A stretch of DNA of 64,000 nucleotides from JANJTB01 sp032027125 (GTDB lineage Bacteria > Bacteroidota > Ignavibacteria > Kapaibacteriales > UBA2268): positions 3,152,350-3,216,349 of the forward strand of contig JAVSMQ010000001.1 of NCBI GenBank assembly GCA_032027125.1, read 5' to 3'. The position numbers and the translations under genes were made by a program. The stretch's first letter is position 1. Each line of letters opens with the position of its first letter. Below, piece by piece: positions 51,374 through 61,037 of this stretch. The notes beneath the pieces were generated by a model. It made no database searches, was not told where the DNA came from, and was given only the letters and a program-made list of their open reading frames with translations.

Positions 51374-54300
51374 ATGAAAAAGCTGATTATCTTTGCCATT
51401 ATTTTATTAGTCCAGTTTTCAGTTTCCAACTCCCAGTGGCTCGAAAAAGAAGGGTATTGGGAGCTATCGGAAAAAATTCCAGATTTGCGCGATTTGAAAA
51501 TCATCCCGGAAGAAAATCTGATAATTACAGTCAGCAAGGACAATACAATCCGCCACATCGAATACGACAGCGGTAAAATCCTTAAATCCGGCAAACCCGC
51601 CGAACTCACAGAAGATAACGACTACGCCAAAATCTCCAGCGACGGGAAAACAACTGTGGTGGCGAGGTATATTCGAAACGTATATTTAGATACAGTTATC
51701 GTTACAATTATTCAAAATGACAATTTTAAATTAATAGGTTTTACTAAACTAACTAATGAATATAATAAATATAAATTCGGGGAAGATTTTGATAAAATTA
51801 AAAGTGATGTATTTATTAATCATTCAGATTTTGATTTTTCAACGAGAATTCTTTTCTTTGCATATTATTCTAATTTTGAAGGAACTTTGTGGGAAAGTTT
51901 TGTTCATTATAATTCAGGTTCGATTTTCTTCGTTGATTTTTCAAGTGCAGTTCCGGAAATAGTCAAAAGTTACGTGAAATATATACCTTATTCCATTGAC
52001 AAAACTAACCTATTTAATGGTAGTAAGATTGCTATAATTGGTAAATATAGGCATTATTCTGGTTTTTTTACAAAAGGCGGTACTTCAATTAATACAAATA
52101 TCTTATTTTTGATAGATAAATATATGGATACTACCAATTTGTTTTCATCCTCATCAACATATCAATGGTCTAAAGATGATGAAAGCGTAGAGGGTGGTTA
52201 CCTGTTTCCTATGGAACAGGTGTTTGAATCTAACACAGACTCACTTATTTTCATCAGAGGTGAAGGAAAACTTTACACTTTCAATATAAATTCAAAGAAA
52301 TTTACTGATTCGATTGAGAGCATTATTTTTAAAAGCAATATTTGCTTCATGAATAAGACAAAATATATCGGTCATTTAAGTAATGATAACTATTCTATCT
52401 ATGGTTCATTAAATTTACAAAAATTTGCCGGATTTACTCTCCCATCTGAATTATTATTTTCTTACCCGTTTATAGATGAAAATAATAATAAAACATTGTT
52501 TGCACTAAAAAATGAAAAGATTATTTTAACTTCATTTGATATTTTAAGCAATATCCCAAAATTTGGATTTTACTGGAATAAGGATACCATATATGATGGT
52601 GATTCAATTTCTTTTAGAGCAATATCAAATTTGGAAGGATGTACCTATGAATGGAAATTCTCAAAAGATAATATAGTAACCACAAAAGAAATTGATATAT
52701 CAAATATTTATGAGAATCCAGGTGTTTATAGTATAACTCTTGAAATTATTGAACCAAATGGAAATCATCATACCTTTAATAAGGATTCAATAATAACAGT
52801 ATTTGAAAGTGTTAAAGCAGATTTTGAAGTAACAGAATTGAACACCGAACTACCTTTGAGAGTACAATTTACTGACATTAGTACAGGCGACAATACTTCA
52901 TGGAGTTGGAATTTCGGTGATGGAAGTACTTCATCAGACCAGAATCCTGTACATATCTATAATTATTCAGGTGACTTTAGCCCAAGTCTGATTGTATCAG
53001 ATGGAATTGTAAATGATACAATCAGGAAATATGAACATATTCTTATAAATGTTAACTATCCAATTACTCAATTACCCGATTTTTCAAGACAAATTTATAG
53101 GAATAAATTTAGTTTACAAAATGTCTTCTTGACAAATGACGGATTTAGTCTTAACTGGTATGACCAAATAAGTGCTTACGACCCAGATTTTCATATAGAT
53201 AAATTATTTTTACTCCTTAAATCATTTCAATTTGATTTTAATCTAAATAAAACTGATGAAGTTGTTATAATGCCTTCAATTAATTTTGATGTTTTATATA
53301 ATATTCGACCAATAAATCTTATTAATCATGAGGACTTAATAGTTAATTTTTATAATATTGATGAAAAAAAAGATTATGGTTTGATGACTTATAATTTAAA
53401 AACAAAAGAATTGAAAACTAACCATAATACAGATATTTTTAATCAAATTAAAAATATTCAGTTTAAAGACAGTAATTCTATTTGGATCAGTGCTTCAGGC
53501 TCATCTTATACTTTGTTTAAATGTAATAACAATTTGATGACAATTTGGAAACTCATATTCCCTGAAAAAAATATAATTAATATGAATATTGACACAACAG
53601 CAAAGGGTGTTCATGTTATTGCTAAAAATGATAAGAATATATTTCAATATTTCTTGGTTTCAAAAAAGGGCTCAATTGAGTTTACGAGAGAATTTGAAAT
53701 GGATACTGATTATACTGTTTCAACACTAAAATCGGTAAATGATGATTTGGTTATCTGTTTTGGATATCATTTGGATACAACCTCAATGTTAACATTTACT
53801 AGTATAAAACAATATAATTCGATTCAAAATAAAGTTACTGTTGACTTGGCTTTTAATAGCAATGTCTTTATTCGTAATTATCAATCCGTTCATGAAAATC
53901 TGATTTTGCTGCATGGCTACTATAATGATAAAGTCAATAAAACTTCTTATGCCTATTTCGCGAAATATCATCCGTTGGATAATACTTTACAGGATACAAT
54001 TCTATACAGCAGGAAAGATATTCGGAAAATTGAACTTGTCAGTAATTCTACTTATGCAGCTATCGGTCAGAGCCGTGGCAGGCAGGGTTATTTGCTGTTA
54101 GATACAAATCTTCACCAAATCAAGGATATTCGTGTTGACAGTTTAACAGGCGAAATCAAAGATATGCTCCTACACGATAACAAAGTCTATCTTTTCACAG
54201 AAAAAATTGTTTCACTCGAAACTATGGCTTTAGGTGCAAAGGAAAGCTACCAGACCACTGCTTCTGTATTGAGTTTGCCGGAAGATATACTTGCTGATGT

Positions 54301-54589
54301 TGATGAAAATCCTATAGTTACAGGAAAATCATTATTCCACTCGGCATATCCCAATCCTGCAAATGATGTGTTCAATCTGAAAGTGGTTCCTGAAAATGAT
54401 GGGAAGTATTCGATAAAACTATATGATATTTTCGGTGTAGAAATTTTTTCAATTTATGATGGATTAATCAAAGCACGTACTGAGAAAATTTTCAGTATCC
54501 CAACTTCTTCTCTATCAATCGGCTCGTATTATTATGTAATCTCGGGCGGTGGTATTGCGGAGAGAGGGAAAGTGATGGTAGTGAGGTAA
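51374..54589 (+). CDS. PKD-domain T9SS cargo protein, paralogue 3
   Basis: 1071 residues. The start and signal peptide are copied from paralogue 2 (MKKLIIFAIILLVQFSVSNS) and the N-terminal block is conserved. The next region resembles paralogue 1, not 2 (NVYLDTVIVTIIQNDNFKLI, SYVKYIPYSIDK). PKD domains are present (SWNFGDGSTSSDQNP near 510). The region from about 864 is conserved, but the sorting domain is of another sequence type (FNLKVVPENDGKYSIKLYDI, LSIGSYYYVISGGGIAERGK). A near copy of its last 90 bases occurs at 55317-55408. It is therefore a mosaic of the family. Confidence 0.85.
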   Translation: MKKLIIFAIILLVQFSVSNSQWLEKEGYWELSEKIPDLRDLKIIPEENLIITVSKDNTIRHIEYDSGKILKSGKPAELTEDNDYAKISSDGKTTVVARYIRNVYLDTVIVTIIQNDNFKLIGFTKLTNEYNKYKFGEDFDKIKSDVFINHSDFDFSTRILFFAYYSNFEGTLWESFVHYNSGSIFFVDFSSAVPEIVKSYVKYIPYSIDKTNLFNGSKIAIIGKYRHYSGFFTKGGTSINTNILFLIDKYMDTTNLFSSSSTYQWSKDDESVEGGYLFPMEQVFESNTDSLIFIRGEGKLYTFNINSKKFTDSIESIIFKSNICFMNKTKYIGHLSNDNYSIYGSLNLQKFAGFTLPSELLFSYPFIDENNNKTLFALKNEKIILTSFDILSNIPKFGFYWNKDTIYDGDSISFRAISNLEGCTYEWKFSKDNIVTTKEIDISNIYENPGVYSITLEIIEPNGNHHTFNKDSIITVFESVKADFEVTELNTELPLRVQFTDISTGDNTSWSWNFGDGSTSSDQNPVHIYNYSGDFSPSLIVSDGIVNDTIRKYEHILINVNYPITQLPDFSRQIYRNKFSLQNVFLTNDGFSLNWYDQISAYDPDFHIDKLFLLLKSFQFDFNLNKTDEVVIMPSINFDVLYNIRPINLINHEDLIVNFYNIDEKKDYGLMTYNLKTKELKTNHNTDIFNQIKNIQFKDSNSIWISASGSSYTLFKCNNNLMTIWKLIFPEKNIINMNIDTTAKGVHVIAKNDKNIFQYFLVSKKGSIEFTREFEMDTDYTVSTLKSVNDDLVICFGYHLDTTSMLTFTSIKQYNSIQNKVTVDLAFNSNVFIRNYQSVHENLILLHGYYNDKVNKTSYAYFAKYHPLDNTLQDTILYSRKDIRKIELVSNSTYAAIGQSRGRQGYLLLDTNLHQIKDIRVDSLTGEIKDMLLHDNKVYLFTEKIVSLETMALGAKESYQTTASVLSLPEDILADVDENPIVTGKSLFHSAYPNPANDVFNLKVVPENDGKYSIKLYDIFGVEIFSIYDGLIKARTEKIFSIPTSSLSIGSYYYVISGGGIAERGKVMVVR

Positions 54590-54633
54590 AAAATAATTAT
54601 AGTGATTTACGTCAATAAACTATATAATTAAAG
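54487..54633 (+). repeat. Direct repeat copy 1: sorting-domain 3' end plus downstream spacer
   Basis: This stretch covers the last 100 bp of paralogue 3 and about 45 bp beyond the stop (TTTACGTCAATAAACTATAT). It recurs at 55311-55455 with high identity. The two copies flank the first PIN toxin-antitoxin module. Confidence 0.8.
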
Positions 54634-54642
54634 GATAAGATT

Positions 54643-54867
54643 ATGCAATCATATTCGTATGATACTCAAATTGATAAAAGCGGTTTTCTGACAATTCCTG
54701 TACCTAAAGAGTTTGTAGGAAATCTTGTTAAAGTTGTTATTACGCCTTTGATAAAGGGTGAAAGCAAAATGACAGGTTTGGAATTTATAGAAAAATGGGC
54801 GGGTTTGCTCAAAGATGATGTAATTAGTGAAACACGAATAGATTATCTTGAGAGTAAACATAAATGA
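54643..54867 (+). CDS. vapB: VapB/AbrB-like antitoxin
   Basis: 74 residues behind AAAGGATAAG. The N-terminal half (YDTQIDKSGFLTIPVPKEFV, then GNLVKVVITPL) has the swapped-hairpin AbrB/MazE-like look, and the C-terminal half (GLEFIEKWAGLLKDD and an acidic/basic tail) can wrap a toxin. It overlaps the PIN toxin gene by 4 bp (ATGA). It should neutralise the toxin and repress the operon. The assignment rests on context plus fold resemblance. Confidence 0.75.
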   Translation: MQSYSYDTQIDKSGFLTIPVPKEFVGNLVKVVITPLIKGESKMTGLEFIEKWAGLLKDDVISETRIDYLESKHK

Positions 54868-55286
54868 TAAAATTACTATTAGATACTAATGTTTTGCTTG
54901 ATTTAGTACTTAATCGTGAACCGCATTTCGAGCATAGCAAGGAGCTTTTTATCAAAATTGATGGAATTCAGATAAAAGGCTTCATCACAGCAACTACAAT
55001 TACCGATATTTATTATTTAGTTAAAAAAGCAAAGGGAAGTGGTGTTGCTTTAGCTTATATTGAAAATTTAATTTCATTTATAGATGTTCTATCTATAGAT
55101 AAATCAATAATTTTAAACGCTTTGAAATCGGAAATTGATGATTTTGAAGACGCAATTCAAATTTATGCCTCAATTTCCAATTCTATTGATTTCATTATAA
55201 CCCGAAATATAAGTGATTTTATAAAATCTGATGTTCCAGCATTTACCCCAAAAGATTTTGTACAAACTTATCCAAATACATTTTAA
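54864..55286 (+). CDS. vapC: VapC-like PIN-domain toxin
   Basis: 140 residues with PIN-domain acidic residues: LLLDTNVLLDLVLNREP (Asp 7), ATTITDIYYLVKK, EIDDFEDAIQIYASI, and ITRNISDF close to the C-terminus. PIN toxins are Mg-dependent RNases that cut tRNA or rRNA. It overlaps the antitoxin gene by 4 bp. The whole module lies between two direct repeats derived from the end of paralogue 3. Confidence 0.85.
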   Translation: MIKLLLDTNVLLDLVLNREPHFEHSKELFIKIDGIQIKGFITATTITDIYYLVKKAKGSGVALAYIENLISFIDVLSIDKSIILNALKSEIDDFEDAIQIYASISNSIDFIITRNISDFIKSDVPAFTPKDFVQTYPNTF

Positions 55287-55310
55287 GTAGTAAATCTTTT
55301 AGAAAAGAAA

Positions 55311-55455
55311 AATTTTGTATCGCAACTTCTTCTATTTCTATCGGCTCGTATTATTATGTAATCTCGGGCGGCGGTATTGCGGAGAGAGGGAAAGTGATGG
55401 TGTGGTGATAAAAGTAATTTAAATGTTTATCGTCAATAAATTAAATTAAATTTTG
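55311..55455 (+). pseudogene. Direct repeat copy 2: detached T9SS sorting-domain end
   Basis: From 55317 the sequence repeats the last 90 bases of paralogue 3 (ATCGGCTCGTATTATTATGT, then GCGGAGAGAGGGAAAGTGAT), with an early frame difference at the very end (GGTGTGGTGA in place of GGTAGTGAGGTAA). The following spacer (TTTATCGTCAATAAATTAAA) also matches that of copy 1. It has no start codon and no upstream gene body, so it is a relic. Confidence 0.85.
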
Positions 55456-55467
55456 GAGTTTTTAATT

Positions 55468-55674
55468 ATGACGATTGAAAAAACGGCTGATGCGCTGTTA
55501 ATTACACTTCCTTTGGATACTGATGAAAAGGATTTGAAGAGGTTTTTAAATTATTTCAGGTATAAAGAATTAACTAAGAATTCAAAAGCAACTAAACGTG
55601 ATGTTGATGAACTTACTGAATTAGTTAATCAATCAATGACCAAAAAGTTCCTGGAAAAGCGAAAATTAAATTGA
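55468..55674 (+). CDS. Antitoxin of the second PIN module
   Basis: Starting at the ATG at 55468, preceded by TTGGAG, the product has 68 residues: MTIEKTADALLITLPLDTDE, then KDLKRFLNYFRYKELTK and a charged helix DVDELTELVNQSMTKKFLEK. Its stop overlaps the toxin start (TTGA). It resembles the short antitoxins paired with PIN_3-type toxins. The role is inferred from gene order. Confidence 0.7.
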   Translation: MTIEKTADALLITLPLDTDEKDLKRFLNYFRYKELTKNSKATKRDVDELTELVNQSMTKKFLEKRKLN

Positions 55675-56135
55675 AAATCGTCGTAGATACCAATATTGTA
55701 TTTAGTGCTGTTTTAAATACCAATTCCAAGATTGGGAGGATATTAACTGAGGGTTCTGTTATTTTTGATTTCTACTCCATTCATCAACTTAATGAAGAAA
55801 TTATTACTCATAATAATAAAATTATTTCTTTAACTAAGTATTCCGATGAGCACCTATATGAGACTTTAGAATTACTTACAGAAAATTTTACATTTATTGA
55901 AATTGAAAAATTGTCTGATAATTCCGTCAAACGGGCTTATGATTTAGTACAAAATGTTGATATAAACGATTTATTATTTGTTGCATTAGCAATTGAACTG
56001 GATAGTAAACTTTGGACAGGTGATAAAAAACTTGTCAATGGTCTAAAAAATAAAAATTTTGATTCTTTTATATCTACACAGGAATTATATCAATTATTCC
56101 TTGATTATGAGAGTAAGGTATTTTACAAGAATTAA
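55671..56135 (+). CDS. PIN-domain toxin, PIN_3 type
   Basis: 154 residues starting with TTG. PIN motifs are visible: VVDTNIVFSAVLNTNSKIGR (first Asp), the second acidic residue in LNEEI, VDINDLLFVALAIELDSKLW, and TGDKKLV. This type is found in bacterial type II toxin-antitoxin modules as predicted RNases. It is translationally coupled to the small antitoxin gene (1-bp offset of stop and start). Second PIN module in tandem, directly after the duplicated sorting-domain fragment. Confidence 0.8.
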   Translation: MKIVVDTNIVFSAVLNTNSKIGRILTEGSVIFDFYSIHQLNEEIITHNNKIISLTKYSDEHLYETLELLTENFTFIEIEKLSDNSVKRAYDLVQNVDINDLLFVALAIELDSKLWTGDKKLVNGLKNKNFDSFISTQELYQLFLDYESKVFYKN

Positions 56136-56488
56136 ATCCTTAGAATAATCAAGTCTTGATTCAAAGCATCAGTGTAATTGTGTTGAGTTGATAAGTTATT
56201 GATTTCATGAAAATATTGATTTTTCATTGTAACTTTGACTCATTTTTGGTGTTAATATTTCTGTTGTTTGCAAATAAATTTTGTAAATTACTTTACTATT
56301 AAGTTATTTTTATTGGTTTCTCGTTTAAACTGTTATTGACAGGATATTTTTAACAATTGTCGGGAAGAATTGAATTTATGTACATTTTAACTAATTTCAA
56401 ATATAGTTCTAATAATTTGTAGATAAGAATAGATTTAATTTGTTACTGACTGATTGTATTAAAAATTCACAATGTTGGGAGATAGAAA
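56136..56488. other. Intergenic region without a gene
   Basis: About 350 bp of AT-rich DNA with several poly-T tracts. I see no coding frame, repeat or hairpin of note. The promoter of the following gene must lie here, and its Shine-Dalgarno is GGGAGAT. Confidence 0.5.
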
Positions 56489-59400
56489 ATGAATTTATTT
56501 ACTTATAAAAACGATGTTTTCAAAAAAAGTGTTTTAAAATTAGCATTTACAGTATTTGCATTTTTTGCTGTATTTTATTCCTCAAATTCAGATTCCGTAG
56601 TTTTATATGGCATTGATGCTTCGTTTTATCCTACAATTAAAGCGAAATTTATTGCTAAGGATTGGCTTGGCAGACAGATTACCAATATATCTGAGCAGGA
56701 CATAACTCTGAAAGAAAATAAAGTCGTAAGAGATGTTAAATTAGTCAAATGTCCCGAAACAACAACAAAACCGCAATTATCAATAGCTCTTAGTATTGAT
56801 ATTTCAATTTCGATGCTGGCTACTGATTTTGATGAAACACCCATAGCCATGAGCAAAACTACTGCTATAGATTTTATCCATAAATTACAATCTCCTCAGC
56901 CGGAAATTGCTTTGCAATCCTGTGATTCGAATGCAAAAATTGTTGAAAATTTCACAAAGGATAAGCAGCTACTTGAAAATTCAATTTCAAATTTAGCAAT
57001 TGGAGACGGGAATGATTTTAATGAACATCTGTTCAATCCAAATGCAGGACTTCTTCATTTAGCAAATCAGGGACAATATAAAAAAATTGCTGTACTGTTA
57101 ACTGATGCATGGGCTGACAGACTTCCCGATGAAGATTTGCAAAAATATATCAATTTCTGCCTCGATAACAAAATCACTTTTTATTCGGTAATTTATTCAA
57201 GACCGGAGCTAAAGCCTGATGGAATCCGTAATTCGTTCCGAACATTAGCTGAATCAACCGGTGGGCGACAATATGACGGCATAACCAATACAAATGAAGC
57301 ATTGGAATTAGCCCTCACGCTTCAGGAAGATTTACAGGGTTACGGAAGCTGCGAAATTGAATGGGAAAGCGGATTTAGCTGCAAAAGCGGACCTATTGAT
57401 GTTGAAATGAGTATATTATCATTATCTGCAGCAGGTTATGCAAACTATATATCTCCAAATAAAAAAATTCCGAAGTTAGAATTCAATCCTGATAATGTTT
57501 TCTTTGATTATTGTAAAAAAGGGATAGTCAGAGATACATTGATTGAAGTCTCGGCATATAATACTCAATTCAATGTATCAAAAATAACAGGTACGAATCC
57601 TTCATTTACTATAAATTCAAATGGTTTTTACATTAATCCGGGGCAAAATATATTTATCAAAGTTTCATTTTTACCAATGGCAGATGGTTTTCAATATACT
57701 ACTTTTGATTTTGAAAATGATTTATGTCCTTTTACCATTACGGTAGGGGGTGTAGTCAAAGGTTCGGCAGATTCCGCAGGAAGAATAATTTTACTGCATC
57801 CAAACGGAGGAGAATTATTTCTTGTTGGTGATGAAACACAAATATCATGGGCAGGTATTCCTGAGAAGGATACATGTTTGATTGAATACAGCAATGATTT
57901 TGGTAAAAATTGGCAGTTTATAACCGATAAAGCAACAGGATTCACATATAATTGGATTAATATTCCAAAGCCGGCGAGCAATCAGTGTTTCGTAAGAATC
58001 AAACATTTAATAAATGGTACAGCAAAACAATTGGACTTATCAGATAATGTGTTTAGGATTGCCGAGCCTGTTATCAGTGCATCTGATATTTATTTCGGAA
58101 AATGGGTGGTTGGCAGCACTAAGGATTCGACGATACCGGATTACTTTGTTAATAACGAACCATATAACTGCAGAATTGACTCTATTTATTTTCGGGGAGA
58201 TGATGCTGCTTCTTTTGCAATTAATTCAGTGATTTTACCTTTAAGTGTTCAATCGGAAAGTAAATTAAAGCTTCGTATTAGCTTTTCACCTGTCAGGATA
58301 GGTCCTCATCGTGCTGAAATTGTTATTTGGTCGCAATCTGATTCTCTGGTTTATAAAATTGTCGGCGAAGGTGTAGAGCCGGTCATAAGTATAATTAATA
58401 ATACCATTGATTTCGGAAGTGTCAGAATCGGTTCATACAAAGATACACTAAAAGCTGCAACTATTAAAAATATAGGCAAAGTTCCTTTAAAAATATACAA
58501 AACTATTCATCTCAATCCAAATACTTTCTTTAAAACTTTGTCAGGGAGCGGTACTTTTATTCTGCAGCCCGGATATACTGCCGATATTGATTTACGTTTC
58601 ACTCCTGAATTGGAAGAACTGAGCAGCGGACAGCTTTTGGTATATTCTGACGGAGTCGGCAGCCCTTCAACCGTAAATCTTACCGGTGCCGGTGTCCACA
58701 ACTTATATCAAATTCAATACGTATTGGAGGATTTTCCTAACCTTATTTGTGATGATTCTATTCAAAGTATTCTGACAATTTTTAATGCAGGAAAATTCCC
58801 TCTCAATTTTAAAAGTCTGACAATTAAGGGTGAAAATTCAGGTGATTTTTCATTAACCGATAATAATTCGTTTAACTTAGAACCCGATAGTTCGAAACAA
58901 CTTTCTGTAATTTTCAAAACGAAAGATGCAGGATTAAAAAAAGCATTTTTAGAGTTGAAAACTAATGCAGAACCGGATTCGATTTTATCAATTAATCTGA
59001 TTGCAAGAAAAGAAGAAGTTAAATTTTTATCGGATGTCTCCTTGATAGATTTAGGTACTCTCTGTCCTGGTGAAACTAAGGACACTGTATTAAGGATAAG
59101 TAATTCAGGAACTTTACCTACAACAGTCAATATACATTCATCAACTAATTTAACAACTGATATTAATAAAATCAATTTTAATCCGGGTGATAATTTAAAC
59201 TTTAAGGTTTCATTTACTGGCATAGCTCAATATGGAATATTTTCTGATACTTTAACATTTATTGATTCTATTTGCGGTTTCAGCAGCGAAGTATTGATTA
59301 CAGGTATAATTGAAGAACCGGAATTATCGGCAGAGGGTTTGACCTGTAGTTCATTAATCGGTTCGTCAGCCGATAGTAAAATTACACTTTCCAATAAATC

Positions 59401-60289
59401 CGGAAGGGATATAACAATTAAAAATATAGCTCAGTTATCTCCGCCATTTGAGTTAAACGGCAACCCATTTCCTTTGACAATACTAAAAGGAGGAAATGCA
59501 GAATTGATTATTAGTTATACCCCTGATGATGAGATAGAGGATATTAATTCAATTATAATAGAGGGTATGCCGTGTAATTTCCGGAAAACTATGGAATTAA
59601 AAGGCTTACCTTTTGATACTGAATTAATTTTGGAAATCCCTAATGTTGAAGCCCTCAGCGATGAGGAACTCGAAATACCTGTTTATCTGAAAGATACAGA
59701 AAATTTGCAGCAATCAGGAATTACTCATTTAGATTTCCAGTTAAAATGTAATCCCACACTGCTTTTCCCTTTGGATTATACTGCTCAAAGTATTGATAAT
59801 AAAAATGCTGTAATTTCTTTAGAAAATCTGCCTGTAAATAAACCGGAAGGTGAACCCCTGACAAAACTAAGATTCAAAGCCGCATTAGGAAATGCAGAAT
59901 CCTGCCCGTTAATATTGTTGAATGTTAAGACTATTGGCGGGAGGGCTCATCTAAATACTGTTAATGGTCAATTTAAATTGCTTGGGGTATGTTATGACGG
60001 CGGCGCCAGACTTGTTAATCCAAACGGTGAAACATATATTTCAATTGTAAAACCCAATCCTGCCGATGGAGAATTTGAATTTGCGATTGAAACCATCGAA
60101 TCGGGTCTGACACAAATATTTATATCTAATCTATTGGGTGAGAAAGTATTGGTTTTGAATAATGGCGTGATGTCGAAAGGAAAATATACTTACAAAATCA
60201 GTACAGCAGATTTGAATTCGGGTACGTATTTTATTATGATGCAGACACCAACCATGCTATTACAAAGAAGAATGATGATATTGAAGTAA
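56489..60289 (+). CDS. VWA-domain secreted protein with ASH-like repeats and T9SS sorting domain
   Basis: A 1266-residue protein. Signal peptide or anchor (ALKLAFTVFAFFAVFYSSNS-like, residues about 16-35); a von Willebrand A-type domain with MIDAS DISIS near residue 104 in SIALSIDISISMLA and IAVLLTDAWADRL; a FN3/GEVxx-like segment (LLHPNGGELFLVGDETQISW); at least five ASH/choice-of-anchor D repeats (YFGKWVVGSTKDSTI, DFGSVRIGSYKDTLK, SLIDLGTLCPGETKDTVLRI); a cohesin-like region near 1050; and a T9SS type A sorting domain (VKPNPADGEFEFAI, SNLLGEKVLVLN, LNSGTYFIMM). It probably acts at the cell surface in adhesion or assembly. Confidence 0.85.
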   Translation: MNLFTYKNDVFKKSVLKLAFTVFAFFAVFYSSNSDSVVLYGIDASFYPTIKAKFIAKDWLGRQITNISEQDITLKENKVVRDVKLVKCPETTTKPQLSIALSIDISISMLATDFDETPIAMSKTTAIDFIHKLQSPQPEIALQSCDSNAKIVENFTKDKQLLENSISNLAIGDGNDFNEHLFNPNAGLLHLANQGQYKKIAVLLTDAWADRLPDEDLQKYINFCLDNKITFYSVIYSRPELKPDGIRNSFRTLAESTGGRQYDGITNTNEALELALTLQEDLQGYGSCEIEWESGFSCKSGPIDVEMSILSLSAAGYANYISPNKKIPKLEFNPDNVFFDYCKKGIVRDTLIEVSAYNTQFNVSKITGTNPSFTINSNGFYINPGQNIFIKVSFLPMADGFQYTTFDFENDLCPFTITVGGVVKGSADSAGRIILLHPNGGELFLVGDETQISWAGIPEKDTCLIEYSNDFGKNWQFITDKATGFTYNWINIPKPASNQCFVRIKHLINGTAKQLDLSDNVFRIAEPVISASDIYFGKWVVGSTKDSTIPDYFVNNEPYNCRIDSIYFRGDDAASFAINSVILPLSVQSESKLKLRISFSPVRIGPHRAEIVIWSQSDSLVYKIVGEGVEPVISIINNTIDFGSVRIGSYKDTLKAATIKNIGKVPLKIYKTIHLNPNTFFKTLSGSGTFILQPGYTADIDLRFTPELEELSSGQLLVYSDGVGSPSTVNLTGAGVHNLYQIQYVLEDFPNLICDDSIQSILTIFNAGKFPLNFKSLTIKGENSGDFSLTDNNSFNLEPDSSKQLSVIFKTKDAGLKKAFLELKTNAEPDSILSINLIARKEEVKFLSDVSLIDLGTLCPGETKDTVLRISNSGTLPTTVNIHSSTNLTTDINKINFNPGDNLNFKVSFTGIAQYGIFSDTLTFIDSICGFSSEVLITGIIEEPELSAEGLTCSSLIGSSADSKITLSNKSGRDITIKNIAQLSPPFELNGNPFPLTILKGGNAELIISYTPDDEIEDINSIIIEGMPCNFRKTMELKGLPFDTELILEIPNVEALSDEELEIPVYLKDTENLQQSGITHLDFQLKCNPTLLFPLDYTAQSIDNKNAVISLENLPVNKPEGEPLTKLRFKAALGNAESCPLILLNVKTIGGRAHLNTVNGQFKLLGVCYDGGARLVNPNGETYISIVKPNPADGEFEFAIETIESGLTQIFISNLLGEKVLVLNNGVMSKGKYTYKISTADLNSGTYFIMMQTPTMLLQRRMMILK

Positions 60290-60310
60290 ATTCTACACTC
60301 ATTTTCACTA

Positions 60311-60344
60311 AATCAGCCCACGGTGTTTAAGCCGTGGGTTGATT
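60311..60344 (+). terminator. Hairpin after the VWA protein gene
   Basis: AATCAGCCCACGG (60311-60323) pairs with CCGTGGGTTGATT (60332-60344), one G-U, 8-nt loop. It is 22 bp past the stop. The T tract is weak, but this stem is the only strong hairpin here. Confidence 0.6.
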
Positions 60345-60345
60345 A

Positions 60346-60840
60346 GTATTTGGGTGGATTTGATTTATGTCCTCCGCTGGCGGAGGTGTCACGGAGTGAC
60401 GGAGGTGGATTTGTGGTTCCCGTCGGCTGTACTTTTTCTACCGATATTCAACTCCTGCGGAGTTGGGGATTATGGTTTCAGCGGAGGGATTGTTATTTTA
60501 CAAACAGGGCACTCCTTCGGAGTTAACAGACTGATTTATTCCCCACCTTTTTTCAAGGAGGGGTGTCCGCAGGACGGGGTGGTTATTAATATTCTACAGA
60601 CAGGTTACTCCTTCGGAGGTGGATTTGTGGTTCACCATCGGTATTGCTTTTTCTACCGATATTTAATACCGATGGTATTCAATTAATTCAAATCCCAAAA
60701 ATCCCATCAATCCCAAAAATCATGGTTCAGACAGTTTGTGCTTTTTCTACAAACAGGTCGCTCTTACAGAGTTAAAATCAATTCATTATTAGCTTCGTTG
60801 GTCTTCGACTTCAGAATTCAGCATTGAAGGTTCATATACT
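60346..60840. repeat. Repeat-rich spacer of palindromic CTCCTTCGGAG elements
   Basis: About five related copies of a short element (TTTCTACCGATATTCAACTC and TTCTACAAACAGGTCGCTCT types) carry imperfect palindromes such as CTCCTGCGGAGTT (60452), CTCCTTCGGAGTT (60512) and CTCCTTCGGAGGT (60608). There is also CCTCCGCTGGCGGAGG (60371-60386) and a CAAGGAGGGGTGTCCGCAGG block. They are not coding, although a reading frame runs through 60339-60686. 60841-61037 is AT-rich and must carry the next promoter. Confidence 0.7.
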
Positions 60841-61037
60841 TAGATATAATTTGAAATTAATCTCAAAATTGTAAATAAAATGTGAAAACACTGCATTTAT
60901 TGTATATATTTTTATTTTTTATTTTGAAATTTAAGAATTTTTATTTAATTTGGCATCTGAAAAAGGACATATAATTATAAAGTATTGAAAGAATTGATAA
61001 ATAATAGATATTGTTTTAAATTTATGAAGGTGGATTT

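Noticed and set aside
60339..60686. 115-residue plus-strand frame after the VWA gene
   Set aside because: It is made of intergenic palindromic repeats and has no ribosome binding site.
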